Part shown: positions 1-7,448 of the stretch, one piece after another
Layout: each line of letters starts with the position of its first letter
How positions within the stretch are numbered: the stretch's first letter is position 1
NCBI GenBank assembly: GCA_022340865.1
Contig: JAJDNC010000033.1
Coordinates: 1-51,097 of the forward strand
Direction of reading: 5' to 3'
DNA: 51,097 nucleotides
Origin: Gemmatimonadota bacterium
GTDB taxonomy: Bacteria > Gemmatimonadota > Gemmatimonadetes > Longimicrobiales > Gaopeijiaceae
Program-made: the position numbers and the translations under genes
The notes under the pieces: model-generated
What the model was told of the DNA's origin: nothing
What the model saw: only the letters and a program-made list of their open reading frames with translations
Database searches by the model: none

Positions 1-111
1 GCCGCACGCGGGACACGTCACGTGGCGGCCATCGGCCAGCTCACTGACGGGAATCGCCAGATCCCTGACGCAGTACGGGCACGTGAAGGCCTTGGTGTTT
101 CTGTCAGCCAT
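1..111 (-). CDS. Zinc-ribbon protein, N-terminal fragment cut by window edge
   Basis: A minus-strand reading frame begins with ATG at 111 and runs open off the left end, giving 37 residues. A good ribosome binding site (AGGAGGG) lies about six bases upstream of the ATG. The visible protein has a CPYC pair near residues 11-14 and a CPAC pair near residues 33-36, a typical four-cysteine zinc ribbon or rubredoxin-like knuckle. The rest of the protein is outside the window, so its function cannot be given. It could be a stand-alone zinc ribbon or the head of a larger membrane or regulatory protein. Confidence 0.7.
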   Translation of the reverse strand, partial: MADRNTKAFTCPYCVRDLAIPVSELADGRHVTCPACG

Positions 112-314
112 GCAACGTCCCTCCTGTTCGCCGGCGATGCCATTGGCTCCTGAGGATGTGACTCCTTTGGGCCTCCAGCTTCCGGGTCACTGCAGCGAGT
201 ATCGTACCCGTCCGCCCCCTGCGCTACTGGCGGGCGGCGCGGCGGCGGGGGCCGTGGCCTCCTCTTTTCCCTGGTGTGCCGCGGCGGGATTGGCTTTCCT
301 ACAGGCGTCGGTTC

Positions 315-875
315 ATGTCCACGAGGACACACCGCACCGTGCTTTCCAGCCTGCTGGCCGGTCCCGCCGGCCCAATCGTCATCTTCTTCCTGCGCATCAG
401 CGACGTGTCGCTGGCCACGGTCCGAATGCTGCTCATGGTGCGCAACAACAAGCTGCTGGTTCCCATCCTCGCCTTCTTCGAGGTGTCCATATGGGTCTTC
501 GCGGTTGCCACCGTGGTGCAGCACCTGTCGAGTCCCTGGCACCTCCTCGGGTACGCCGGCGGGTGCGCCACGGGGAACGTGGTGGGCATGTTCATCGAGG
601 AGCGGTTGGCCATCGGACTCGCCACCGTGAGAACGATGGTGAAGGAGGGAGGGGCAACTCTCGCCGCCGGCCTGCGGGAGAGCGGGTTCGCGGTGACGGA
701 GATGGCCGGCAAGGGACGTGACGGCAACGTTGAGGTCCTCTACTCGGTGATTCGCCGGCGACGCGTGACTCCCTACGTGCGCATGGTGAACGCCAGCGCG
801 CCGGACTCCTTCGTGGTGGTCGAAGAGCCCAGGGGGGTGCACAGAGGGTGGCTGTTTCCCTTGCGGAGGAAGTAG
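315..875 (+). CDS. UPF0316-type (DUF2179/DUF5698) membrane protein
   Basis: This 186-residue protein has two or three hydrophobic segments in its first half, including FFLRISDVSLATVRML near the N terminus and a segment around LAFFEVSIWVFAVATVV. A soluble C-terminal domain of about 80 residues follows. This layout, with the R-x-x-D-V-S-L-x-T-x-R motif in the first helix, is that of the UPF0316 family, inner-membrane proteins with a cytoplasmic DUF2179 domain and no firmly established role. I chose the ATG at 315 rather than 276 because the extra 13 residues are arginine-rich and uncharacteristic. It is the only gene on this strand here and converges with the next one. Confidence 0.8.
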   Translation: MSTRTHRTVLSSLLAGPAGPIVIFFLRISDVSLATVRMLLMVRNNKLLVPILAFFEVSIWVFAVATVVQHLSSPWHLLGYAGGCATGNVVGMFIEERLAIGLATVRTMVKEGGATLAAGLRESGFAVTEMAGKGRDGNVEVLYSVIRRRRVTPYVRMVNASAPDSFVVVEEPRGVHRGWLFPLRRK

Positions 876-906
876 CCGACGCCGAGGACTCGCGTCAGAA
901 GGCCAC

Positions 907-1542
907 TCACGGGGCCGCGTGCGGGACCGCCACGAACGAGCCGGTGGCGGTGGTACGTGGAGCGTCCCGGGGGACCTGGAGATCGTCACAGCCTTCGATG
1001 GATCCGTCGGCAAGATAGACGCACCAGCGGACGCCGACCACGTCGAACGTCCCGCGGACGGAGCTCGGGCTGGATTCGGTGATCTTCAGCTCACCACGCT
1101 CCACGAAGAACCACTCGGTGGCGCCGTCCGCGCGTCTCAACGCGTATTGGCCACTCAACCCCAGGCGATCGCCGCGAACCGTCTCCGTCGGGAACAGATC
1201 GAAGGCAAAGGTGCCCGGCGTCGGTCGGTGAAGACCATAGAGGTGCACGAAGAAGCGCTCGCCCTCCGAGCCCCCCACTCCCTGGGACGAGATCCTGAAC
1301 GTCTCGAGCCCGGCGACGCTCATGCTGTCCCTGAACTCGCCGGTGCCCATGAAGTCCCTGCCTACGCCGTTCCTCGTGCCCGTACGACTCATGTCCTCGA
1401 CGACGGCCCGCAGCTCACCTCGCGGCGAGACACGAGGACCGGCAGCAGCCGAGTCGCACGCGAGGAGGACACCGACCACCACGCACCACCGCATCGCCGT
1501 GGTTCGCAACGCACCGGAAGATTCCATCGTCGGCACTGCCAT
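907..1542 (-). CDS. Secreted lipoprotein of unknown function
   Basis: The 211-residue product has a hydrophobic segment VVVGVLLAC ending in a plausible lipobox (LLAC), so it is likely exported and lipid-anchored. The mature part is rich in beta-type sequence with two later cysteines (WCVYLADGSIEGC) that could form a disulfide. I recognise no family. Three in-frame ATG codons (1542, 1527, 1494) could start it and none has a clear Shine-Dalgarno sequence. The ATG at 1494 would leave only a ten-residue signal core before the cysteine, so a longer start is more likely. It converges with the UPF0316-type gene and diverges from the next gene. Confidence 0.6.
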   Translation of the reverse strand: MAVPTMESSGALRTTAMRWCVVVGVLLACDSAAAGPRVSPRGELRAVVEDMSRTGTRNGVGRDFMGTGEFRDSMSVAGLETFRISSQGVGGSEGERFFVHLYGLHRPTPGTFAFDLFPTETVRGDRLGLSGQYALRRADGATEWFFVERGELKITESSPSSVRGTFDVVGVRWCVYLADGSIEGCDDLQVPRDAPRTTATGSFVAVPHAAP

Positions 1543-1780
1543 CGAGAGGTGGGGCGGGAGGCCCGATCCCGGGTCCCTTCATAGAAACGACTCAACCCCG
1601 GATGGCATGACGCCTCGGGGCCCGGAGGAGGACGACCCACGGCCGGCGCACGTGTGGCGAGCCCGGAAGTGACGTATTGTTGGCATCCCCGGGCGTCGAG
1701 CCTGGAGCCGTGAGGGCGGGTCGGGTGACCCCTGATCGTCGTGCGGCACGGCGTCAACATCAAACCCATGCAGAGGCGCC

Positions 1781-2590
1781 ATGATCATCGAATCGGTCTT
1801 TCTGGCCCTGTTGACCTCGTCACCGGTCTCGGTGGCCCACCTTCGATCTCCGGACACCCTGAGCTACAGGGAGATCAGCAAGGGCCAGATCGCGATCACG
1901 GCTCCGCAGGGGAAGGTGAACATGGAGACGCTGCACGACGCGCGGATCGCGGTGGCCCGGATCAACGCGGACAGTGCCCACGCGTGGTACGATGCGTTGG
2001 AGATCTCCATGAAGGGTCCGCAAGGAGACCTGCAGCCCGCCACGGATTCGGCGCTGCACAAGGAGTTCGTGCTGCGCTTCGACCGGCGGAACCATGTTCA
2101 GACGCTCCACGCGCCGGACTTCCCCAAGTCGTTCGAGAACGTGACGGACCTCACCCGGCAATTCGATGACTTCTTCATGCCGACCCCGGGGAGGGCGCTG
2201 GCCCTCGGAACGACCTGGAGCGACACCACGAGCTACGCGGACACGACGAAGGCAGGCGACATCTTCCACGGGACCAAGGCGGGGATGTACAAGGTGGTCC
2301 GGGACTCGGTCGTGAGCGGCCGCCCCGTCTGGATCGTGAGTGCGAACGTGGAGGAGAAGCTGCGCAACGAAGGCCCGGGCCCCCAGCCAGGCATCACGGC
2401 CGTATCCACCCTCGCCGGCTCCGACACGGGAGTGTTCTACATCGACAAGAGCCAGGGCTACATGGTGGGACGGCACCGCACGGGCACGCTGACCGGTGAG
2501 ATCCGGTACGAGGGTCTGCCTCAAGCCGTCGTCCTGCCTCAAACCATGACCTACACGAATTCCATCGAGTTCCTCCAGAGGCAGGACTGA
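1781..2590 (+). CDS. Exported hypothetical protein
   Basis: This is a 269-residue protein with a short hydrophobic N terminus (FLALLTSSPVSVA) that looks like a signal peptide. A soluble domain of alternating strands follows, with no cysteines and no catalytic motif I can name. The start ATG has an AGAGG element five bases upstream. The body has the look of a periplasmic beta-sheet protein, with phrases such as IWFV-type strand repeats and a C-terminal TYTNSIEFL strand. It stands alone between a divergent gene and a convergent cytochrome gene. Function is unknown. Confidence 0.65.
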   Translation: MIIESVFLALLTSSPVSVAHLRSPDTLSYREISKGQIAITAPQGKVNMETLHDARIAVARINADSAHAWYDALEISMKGPQGDLQPATDSALHKEFVLRFDRRNHVQTLHAPDFPKSFENVTDLTRQFDDFFMPTPGRALALGTTWSDTTSYADTTKAGDIFHGTKAGMYKVVRDSVVSGRPVWIVSANVEEKLRNEGPGPQPGITAVSTLAGSDTGVFYIDKSQGYMVGRHRTGTLTGEIRYEGLPQAVVLPQTMTYTNSIEFLQRQD

Positions 2591-2605
2591 GCGGGAGGAG
2601 ACACT

Positions 2606-2632
2606 CGAGGGGGGCGGGCAGTCCCCCCCTCG
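2606..2632. terminator. Hairpin between convergent genes
   Basis: A nine-base-pair perfect stem (CGAGGGGGG with CCCCCCTCG, nine-base loop) lies 15 bases after the stop of the exported hypothetical and 34 bases from the stop of the convergent cytochrome gene. There is no T-tract on either side, so it is at best a weak or factor-assisted two-way terminator. Confidence 0.35.
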
Positions 2633-2665
2633 GGTATCGAGGTCAGCACGACCAGCGAGGAGGAC

Positions 2666-3958
2666 TCAGCTTCCCCAGCCGTCCGACAGTGTCTTGAGGA
2701 AGACCACCAGAGCGGCCTCCTCCTGAGGGGAGAGCCCCAGGTCCCCCAACTCGCTCCGGTTGACGTTCTGCTCGACCTCGGGCGGTGGCCAGCAGGTGAC
2801 TCCCCATTGTGCGTCGTCGCGTGACACGTCGGGGCCGCACACGCTGAGAACGTCGCGGGTGTTGTAGAAGTGCACGACCTGCTCGAGGCTGCGGAAGACC
2901 CCGTTGTGCATGTACGACTTCGTATCCGGCGTAGGCCTCTTGTCCACGTTACGGAGGGTGGGGACCTTCACCTTTCCCCACTCGTCTTCGTCCTCCAGGA
3001 AGCCACCGAGGCCGGGGTCGATGAAGCCCTCGGAGATGAGCGCAGGATTCTCCGGGTTCGCGGGCACCCCCAGGTTGTCGTAGCTGTAGTCGGTGAGCAG
3101 GGGGTCACGTCCGTTGACCGAGTGGCATCGCGAGCATTTCCCTTTGCCCTTGAAGAGAGAGAGCCCTTGCTTCTCCACCCTCGTGAGTCGGGCCTGGTGC
3201 CTCAGGTAGGCATCGAACTTGGACGTGAAGGCGTTGACTTCCTGGGACGCCTCGTACGACGCGATGGTCAGGCCGATCTGATCGTACGCCTGGTCCACGA
3301 TAGCGCGGCCGGCCGCCGACAGTGAGAGCGTGCCACCAGCACGGCAGGTGCTCGCCGGGTCTGCTCCGAAGTCCACGGTGGAGATGGCGTCGCCCCACAC
3401 CGACCGGAAGAGGCCGGAGTACGTGCTGACCGAGACGAAATAGACCACACAGGCCTTGTCCGCGAGCGCCTGCTCGCGGGGGTTCAGGAATGGTCCCTGG
3501 GCCTGATCCGCTGCCGGGTTCCCGAGGATCTCACCGGTGGCCCTGCCGTCCCAGAAGTTGCCGCCCAGCCAGAGACCGCCGCCTTGCCTGGTCCAGTGCA
3601 GGATCGGACTCTGCGTCGCGTAGGCTGCCGAGGGTGGCTTGCGGTTGCCGAAGGCTCCGGTGACGGAGCCCTCGTAGACCGAGCCGTGCGCGTTGATGGC
3701 CGGGAGAGGGCCCGTGAAGCCCCATTGGGGGTCATGGCAGGAGGCGCAGGACTGGTTGGCGTTGAGAGAGAGATCGGTATCGAAGAAGATCGCCTTTCCC
3801 AGATCGATGGCGTCCGTGGACGCGGAGAGGGCATCGAACGCCGGGGCCAGGGCGTCGACATCCGTGATCCGGGGCTCGTTGCCGCACCCGGCGACCAAGA
3901 GGAGCAGGAAGGCCCCCAGGCCGACGCTGGACATTGAGAGGGGGGCGTGGGAAGCCAT
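2666..3958 (-). CDS. Di-haem cytochrome c peroxidase / MauG-like lipoprotein
   Basis: The 430-residue protein starts with a signal sequence ending in the lipobox VAGC (Cys25) and carries two c-type haem motifs, CASCH at 71-75 and CSRCH at 275-279. The first haem region continues into DPQWGFTGP, and the second lies in a domain with GKGKCSRCHS, as in the bacterial cytochrome c peroxidase/MauG family. Members reduce hydrogen peroxide or perform protein and substrate oxidations in the periplasm. The start has a very strong Shine-Dalgarno (GGAAGGAGGTG) six bases away. A GNFWDGRATG segment between the haems is typical of the family. The natural substrate cannot be told from sequence, so the peroxidase role is a family-level call. 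Confidence 0.85.
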   Translation of the reverse strand: MASHAPLSMSSVGLGAFLLLLVAGCGNEPRITDVDALAPAFDALSASTDAIDLGKAIFFDTDLSLNANQSCASCHDPQWGFTGPLPAINAHGSVYEGSVTGAFGNRKPPSAAYATQSPILHWTRQGGGLWLGGNFWDGRATGEILGNPAADQAQGPFLNPREQALADKACVVYFVSVSTYSGLFRSVWGDAISTVDFGADPASTCRAGGTLSLSAAGRAIVDQAYDQIGLTIASYEASQEVNAFTSKFDAYLRHQARLTRVEKQGLSLFKGKGKCSRCHSVNGRDPLLTDYSYDNLGVPANPENPALISEGFIDPGLGGFLEDEDEWGKVKVPTLRNVDKRPTPDTKSYMHNGVFRSLEQVVHFYNTRDVLSVCGPDVSRDDAQWGVTCWPPPEVEQNVNRSELGDLGLSPQEEAALVVFLKTLSDGWGS

Positions 3959-4105
3959 AGAAACACCTCCTTCCGATGAAGGGACGGCGCCCGAAGCCGG
4001 TCGCGGCGGGCCGCGGCGCCGTAAGCCGCTGCACCATCGGTGCGTGCACCGACCCGGGCAGGGACCAAGAAGCTCGACGCGATTTGAGCCTTGCAGCGGC
4101 GCGGC

Positions 4106-4375
4106 CTACTTCTTCTTCAGCATCTTCACCACGTCGGCCGTGTCCATGACCGGGACGACCTCGATGCTGCCCAGGTCGGACCATGCCCGGGTCCCCTGAT
4201 ACATGATCCGGGGATCGTCCACGTCCAGCAGCCGGAATACGCGTCCCCCGCCGACCGCGGACCACACGCCTAGCTCCTTTGCCCCCTTCGGGATCATGGT
4301 CCCCTTCGAGACGACCCTCTTCTGCACCGCGTCACGGTGGTCGGGGTCGTAGGTGAAAATGGTCATGAACAGCAT
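4106..4375 (-). CDS. DUF3303-type small protein
   Basis: This is an 89-residue soluble protein beginning MLFMTIFTYDP, followed by a conserved-looking region with VSKGTMIPKG and a C terminus IEVVPVMDTADVV. The pattern (an opening beta strand with FMTIFTYDP and a ferredoxin-like alpha/beta fold) resembles the DUF3303 family of small dimeric alpha/beta-barrel-like proteins with no assigned activity. The open frame continues upstream to 4849, but I start it at 4375 because AGGAGGT lies seven bases upstream and the upstream translation is low-complexity Arg/Pro/Ser sequence. It is monocistronic. Confidence 0.7.
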   Translation of the reverse strand: MLFMTIFTYDPDHRDAVQKRVVSKGTMIPKGAKELGVWSAVGGGRVFRLLDVDDPRIMYQGTRAWSDLGSIEVVPVMDTADVVKMLKKK

Positions 4376-4753
4376 GGCGCACCTCCTGTGATCGTACCGT
4401 GAAGTACATGAGCTGCGGCGCGGTCTCCGCTCGGGCGGGAGTGCCGGACGTGTCGTTCCAGGGGGCAGGCCGAACGCGACGCCGGGGGAGCGGAGACGAT
4501 CCGCCGCACAGTGCCTCCTGTGCGAGAGGCCGCGTGGGTGGGCTGCGGGCAGGGGGGGTCCTGAATCGTGCGAGCCCGTCGATGGGTCAACATACGGCGG
4601 GGGGCCGCGGTAGTCCATGTTCCCGAAGCCGCTCGAACGGCCTCCACCGCAGACGGTCCGGGTACGAGACGACGACGCGAGCGCCTTGCCTGCGCTCGTC
4701 CGTGGGGGTAGTCTCGGCAGGCATATCCCAGCGCCGGACTCCGGGCACCACAC
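4376..4753. other. Intergenic region, no gene seen
   Basis: The 378 bases between two divergent genes hold no credible reading frame. Frames that cross it on either strand give Arg/Ser/Pro-rich shadows. On the minus strand TTGACC (4585-4590) and GATTCA (4562-4567) stand 17 bases apart and could be a weak promoter for the DUF3303-type gene, with a long leader. I see no repeat or hairpin of note. Confidence 0.4.
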
Positions 4754-5185
4754 ATGCCGCAACGCGACTACATCCTGCGACTCATCGAGGAGATGGGAGC
4801 CATCATGGCTGCCCTGCGGGACCGCATTCTGGGTCGCAAGACCGATCACGCCTCCCTCCAGGACGAGTTGACCGCCCTGTCGGGGCGAGCCGGTTTCGAT
4901 CTGGCGTTGCTCCGGGGCTTCGACGGGGAGACCCTGCGCATGCTGGTGGCGCCCACGGGTGAGGTCGAGCCGGCCCGCTGCTGGATGATGGCGGAGATCC
5001 TCTATCTGGACGGGCTGGAGGCCGACGTGGACGATCGACGGGACGATGCCCGGGCCAGCCTCGACAAGGCGCGCATCCTCTACAGCCTCATCGAGCCCGC
5101 CGGCGGCATGCTCGTGGGCATCGTCGAGGCCGCCGCGCGCATCGAGGAGATCGACAGGCGCCTGGCCACGCTGCCCGAGGGCTGA
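4754..5185 (+). CDS. Helical hypothetical protein, possibly DUF6483-like
   Basis: The 143-residue protein is nearly all helical. It opens with YILRLIEEMGAIMAALRDRI, has a middle segment FDLALLRGFDGETLRMLV, and ends in a helix of TPR-like character (AEILYLDGLEADVDDRRDDA and RILYSLIEPAGG). The opening YI-x-R-x-I-E-x-x and the overall size recall the DUF6483 family, which has no known function. I am not certain of the family. There is no signal peptide or membrane segment, so it is likely cytoplasmic. It is followed by a convergent gene 79 bases on. Confidence 0.65.
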   Translation: MPQRDYILRLIEEMGAIMAALRDRILGRKTDHASLQDELTALSGRAGFDLALLRGFDGETLRMLVAPTGEVEPARCWMMAEILYLDGLEADVDDRRDDARASLDKARILYSLIEPAGGMLVGIVEAAARIEEIDRRLATLPEG

Positions 5186-5264
5186 GCACCCTGCGCGTTC
5201 ACGTGGCTCCCCGCGACGGGGACGTACCGTATTGGCTACATGGGACTGGGACCCTTCGACGGCC

Positions 5265-5783
5265 TCAGCCCCCAGGCCCGGTCGTGTCCTGAACCTCCAT
5301 CGCCGGGTGCGGCGGCGTCGGTGACCGCGCGCCGGGCCATGCCTCGTTCTCCAGCGTGATGACCCATCGCCCGCCCTCGCGGACGTAGACCTGGGTCCAC
5401 GTGAGATGCGGCGCGTCGGTGGCGCTCCCCGCGATGGTCACCACGGCCACGTTCGGGGCCAGCACCTGGGTTTGCACGATATGATGCTTGAACGTGACGT
5501 CCGGGTGCTGGGTCCAGTAGGACCGCGTCACGGTGGAGAACGTCTTCCAGCTCCGCATGGTCTCCGAGACCGTCACGTACAGGAAGTCGTCGCTCTGGCG
5601 GTAGTGCGCGAAGATGCGGTCGGCGTCGTGGGCGTTCATGTCCGCGAAGAGCGAGTCGACGGTCTGGGTCACCTCGGTCGCGATGGCGGTACGCTGGGCG
5701 TCGGTGAGCTCGACGCCGCTGGTGGCGCGACATGCACCCACGGCCAGACACACGGCCAGGGCGCTCGAGAGCGGGATACGCAT
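5265..5783 (-). CDS. NTF2/SnoaL-like (DUF4440-type) lipoprotein
   Basis: From the ATG at 5783 the product is 172 residues, with signal sequence LSSALAVCLAVGAC ending in a lipobox (VGAC). The mature domain shows the cone-shaped NTF2-like pattern: a long first helix (VTQTVDSLFADMNAHDADRIFAHY), then strands ending in WTQVYVREGGRWVITLENEAW. That ending, an R-x-G-G-R-W turn and a final strand, is typical of SnoaL/DUF4440 proteins. These act as isomerases, dehydratases or ligand binders, and the role here is open. AAAGGA lies upstream of the chosen start, and the longer frame to 5861 adds an unlikely leader. Confidence 0.7.
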   Translation of the reverse strand: MRIPLSSALAVCLAVGACRATSGVELTDAQRTAIATEVTQTVDSLFADMNAHDADRIFAHYRQSDDFLYVTVSETMRSWKTFSTVTRSYWTQHPDVTFKHHIVQTQVLAPNVAVVTIAGSATDAPHLTWTQVYVREGGRWVITLENEAWPGARSPTPPHPAMEVQDTTGPGG

Positions 5784-5952
5784 GGGTCCTTTCTCGGCAG
5801 TGCAGTGCAAGGGGTGACGTAGGGTCTTGCGGGAATTACCTGCGGCGGGCGTCCTCCACAAGCCGAGGGCACCGTACCCCCCGGGTCGCCCCGGGGGCCA
5901 CGGTGCCCCGACTCATGTCAACACGAGGAGGTCGAGATCGCGCCCGCGTGCT

Positions 5953-7035
5953 TTACGGGACGATGCCGGCCAGCGCCTCCATGGTGTTCTGCAGCGCCGT
6001 CGTCACGTACGGCGGGTTGTGGATGCCGAGGCTCTTGTCCTCGGTAGCCGTCTGCCAGTTGAGGAACGCGGCGACGAGGCTTCCGGAGTAGGTGCCGGCC
6101 ACGAGCGTGCCGGTGCTGTCCAGCATGCCCGCGGTGGTGAGCAACGCCGCGATGCTGTCCAGCTGGTTCTGCACCTGGCTCTGGATGTGTCCCTCGTTGA
6201 AGCCGTCCGGCATGCTCGTGTGGCATCCGGAGGTCAGGCACCCGGAGGTGTTGTCCACCTCGGAGCCATGCTCGGCGTACGTCATGTTGAGCGTGTGACC
6301 GCCGGCCTCGTTGCCATACCCAGCCGCCATGTGGCAGAGCGGGCACCCCACGGTCGAGCTGCCGTGGATGAACGGGACCTCGTTGACGGTCTGGGACCCG
6401 GAGAAGACGAAGAGTCCCTTACCACCTAGAATGTCCGCCACCGGGCTGTGGTGCGTCCCGTAGTGCGTGCTCGTGAGGGTGACATCGGGACCGCCGATCG
6501 ACGGCGTCGGGCTGGGCACACGGGCCATATGGCAGCTCGCGCACAGATTACCCTTGCCGAAGTCCACGGTAGCGCTGGCCGGATACAGGAGCTGCACCGG
6601 ATCCTGCGCACGCAGCGCGTAGTCCGCCCGCGTGTACGTGTCGTGGATGTGGTGGCAGGTGCGGCAGTTCGGCGGCGCCGGGTTGTCGACGGCCGTCCCT
6701 GCGCCCCACCCGTTGGCGAGCCTGGCCAGGAAGCCCTGGTGGGTATGGCAGTCCGCACACGAGCTCCGGTTCCCGTAGGCGTAGTTACCGCCCGTGTAGT
6801 GGACCGACCCCTCGTACTGGACCTCGCGTTGGAAGAGCTCCGTGTCACCGACGTGACAGTCGCTGCAGGTCGAGTTGCCGTTGGCGCCGGCCGGTCCGGT
6901 GGCGCCGACCTCACCTGCGGGCCCCGTCGGCCCGGTATCTCCGGCCGGACCGGCTGGCCCCATGGGCCCCTCGCATGCCGCCAGTACGAACGCGAGGAGC
7001 GCTGCGCCACCCCAGAGCGGTATTCGCTTCTTCAT
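5953..7035 (-). CDS. Multihaem c-type cytochrome lipoprotein with collagen-like stalk
   Basis: The 360-residue protein has a lipoprotein signal ending LAAC (Cys21). Immediately after it come ten Gly-X-Y triplets (residues 23-53, many GPA), a collagen-like segment. Then come five CXXCH haem motifs at about 57-61 (CSDCH), 93-97 (CADCH), 124-128 (CRTCH), 165-169 (CASCH) and 231-235 (CPLCH), plus an unusual CX4CH (CLTSGCH, 266-272). Many extra histidines (HYGTHH, CHHIHD) could be axial ligands, so five or six low-spin haems are expected, exported and lipid-anchored. The family resembles cytochrome c3/c7 or paired-CXXCH proteins, which move electrons. The ATG at 7035 (CGGAG upstream) is preferred over a GTG at 7041. 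The gene is divergent from a beta-barrel gene. Confidence 0.85.
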   Translation of the reverse strand: MKKRIPLWGGAALLAFVLAACEGPMGPAGPAGDTGPTGPAGEVGATGPAGANGNSTCSDCHVGDTELFQREVQYEGSVHYTGGNYAYGNRSSCADCHTHQGFLARLANGWGAGTAVDNPAPPNCRTCHHIHDTYTRADYALRAQDPVQLLYPASATVDFGKGNLCASCHMARVPSPTPSIGGPDVTLTSTHYGTHHSPVADILGGKGLFVFSGSQTVNEVPFIHGSSTVGCPLCHMAAGYGNEAGGHTLNMTYAEHGSEVDNTSGCLTSGCHTSMPDGFNEGHIQSQVQNQLDSIAALLTTAGMLDSTGTLVAGTYSGSLVAAFLNWQTATEDKSLGIHNPPYVTTALQNTMEALAGIVP

Positions 7036-7221
7036 GGGCACGACTCCGTCTCTTTCATTTCACCCCCTCGTGCGACGGGCGGAGCAGGACAGGACTGCAC
7101 GCAGGCCTGCTGCCGGGTCCCGGGGAGACTGTGTTGAGGAGGAATTGGAGATCTGACGCACCTCAGGCCCGGCTCACGCCCTCCGTAGTTTCCCGGATGG
7201 ACGCTGAATCCACCATGTGTC

Positions 7222-7253
7222 GTTGGTACCAACCAAATGGGTACGAAAGTACC
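7222..7253. promoter_or_regulatory. Paired palindromic operator candidates
   Basis: GTTGGTACCAAC (7222-7233) is a perfect 12-base palindrome. Six bases on, GGTAC-GAAA-GTACC (7240-7253) is a perfect inverted repeat. The extended word ATGGGTAC-N-AAAGT-N-CC recurs at 8223-8239 in front of the nearby NarL-type regulator gene. Such TACC/GGTA half-sites fit a dimeric helix-turn-helix protein. Which gene (7035 minus or 7449 plus) is controlled cannot be told from position. Confidence 0.5.
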
Positions 7254-7307
7254 TATGACGCCTGGAAGTGGCTCAGCCAGGCCATTTGTGGCTTTTCGTG
7301 CAAGGTC

Positions 7308-7331
7308 TCGGAGGGGGCGCATACCCTCCGA
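7308..7331 (+). promoter_or_regulatory. Hairpin in leader of beta-barrel gene
   Basis: TCGGAGGG and CCCTCCGA form a perfect eight-base-pair stem with an eight-base loop (GGCGCATA), about 118 bases before the ATG at 7449. There is no T-tract. It could be a leader structure. I do not recognise a riboswitch class. Confidence 0.35.
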
Positions 7332-7448
7332 AGACGACCCGAATCCACGCTCGGTCGCGGCGGAGATTTCCCGACTACCGGCAAAGGGGGGTGCGCCTGA
7401 CCTTTCCAGGGTTCGGTCCCGGACGTTTCTCCAGCCTGCCGCTCCGCC

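Larger units (their letters stand above)
7036..7448. other. Divergent intergenic regulatory region
   Basis: These 413 bases separate the multihaem cytochrome and the beta-barrel gene. They contain two palindromes (7222-7233 and 7240-7253) almost exactly midway between the two start codons, and a strong hairpin at 7308-7331 in the leader of the plus-strand gene. Frames crossing the region are basic or proline-rich shadows and no gene is supported. Confidence 0.6.

Noticed and set aside
4376..4849. N-terminal extension of the DUF3303-type protein
   Set aside because: A strong ribosome binding site just before 4375 and the lack of conserved sequence upstream argue for the short protein.
6975..7400. 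Plus-strand open frame across the divergent intergenic region
   Set aside because: It begins inside the cytochrome gene on the other strand, has no ribosome binding site and no sensible composition. The region is better explained by regulatory elements.
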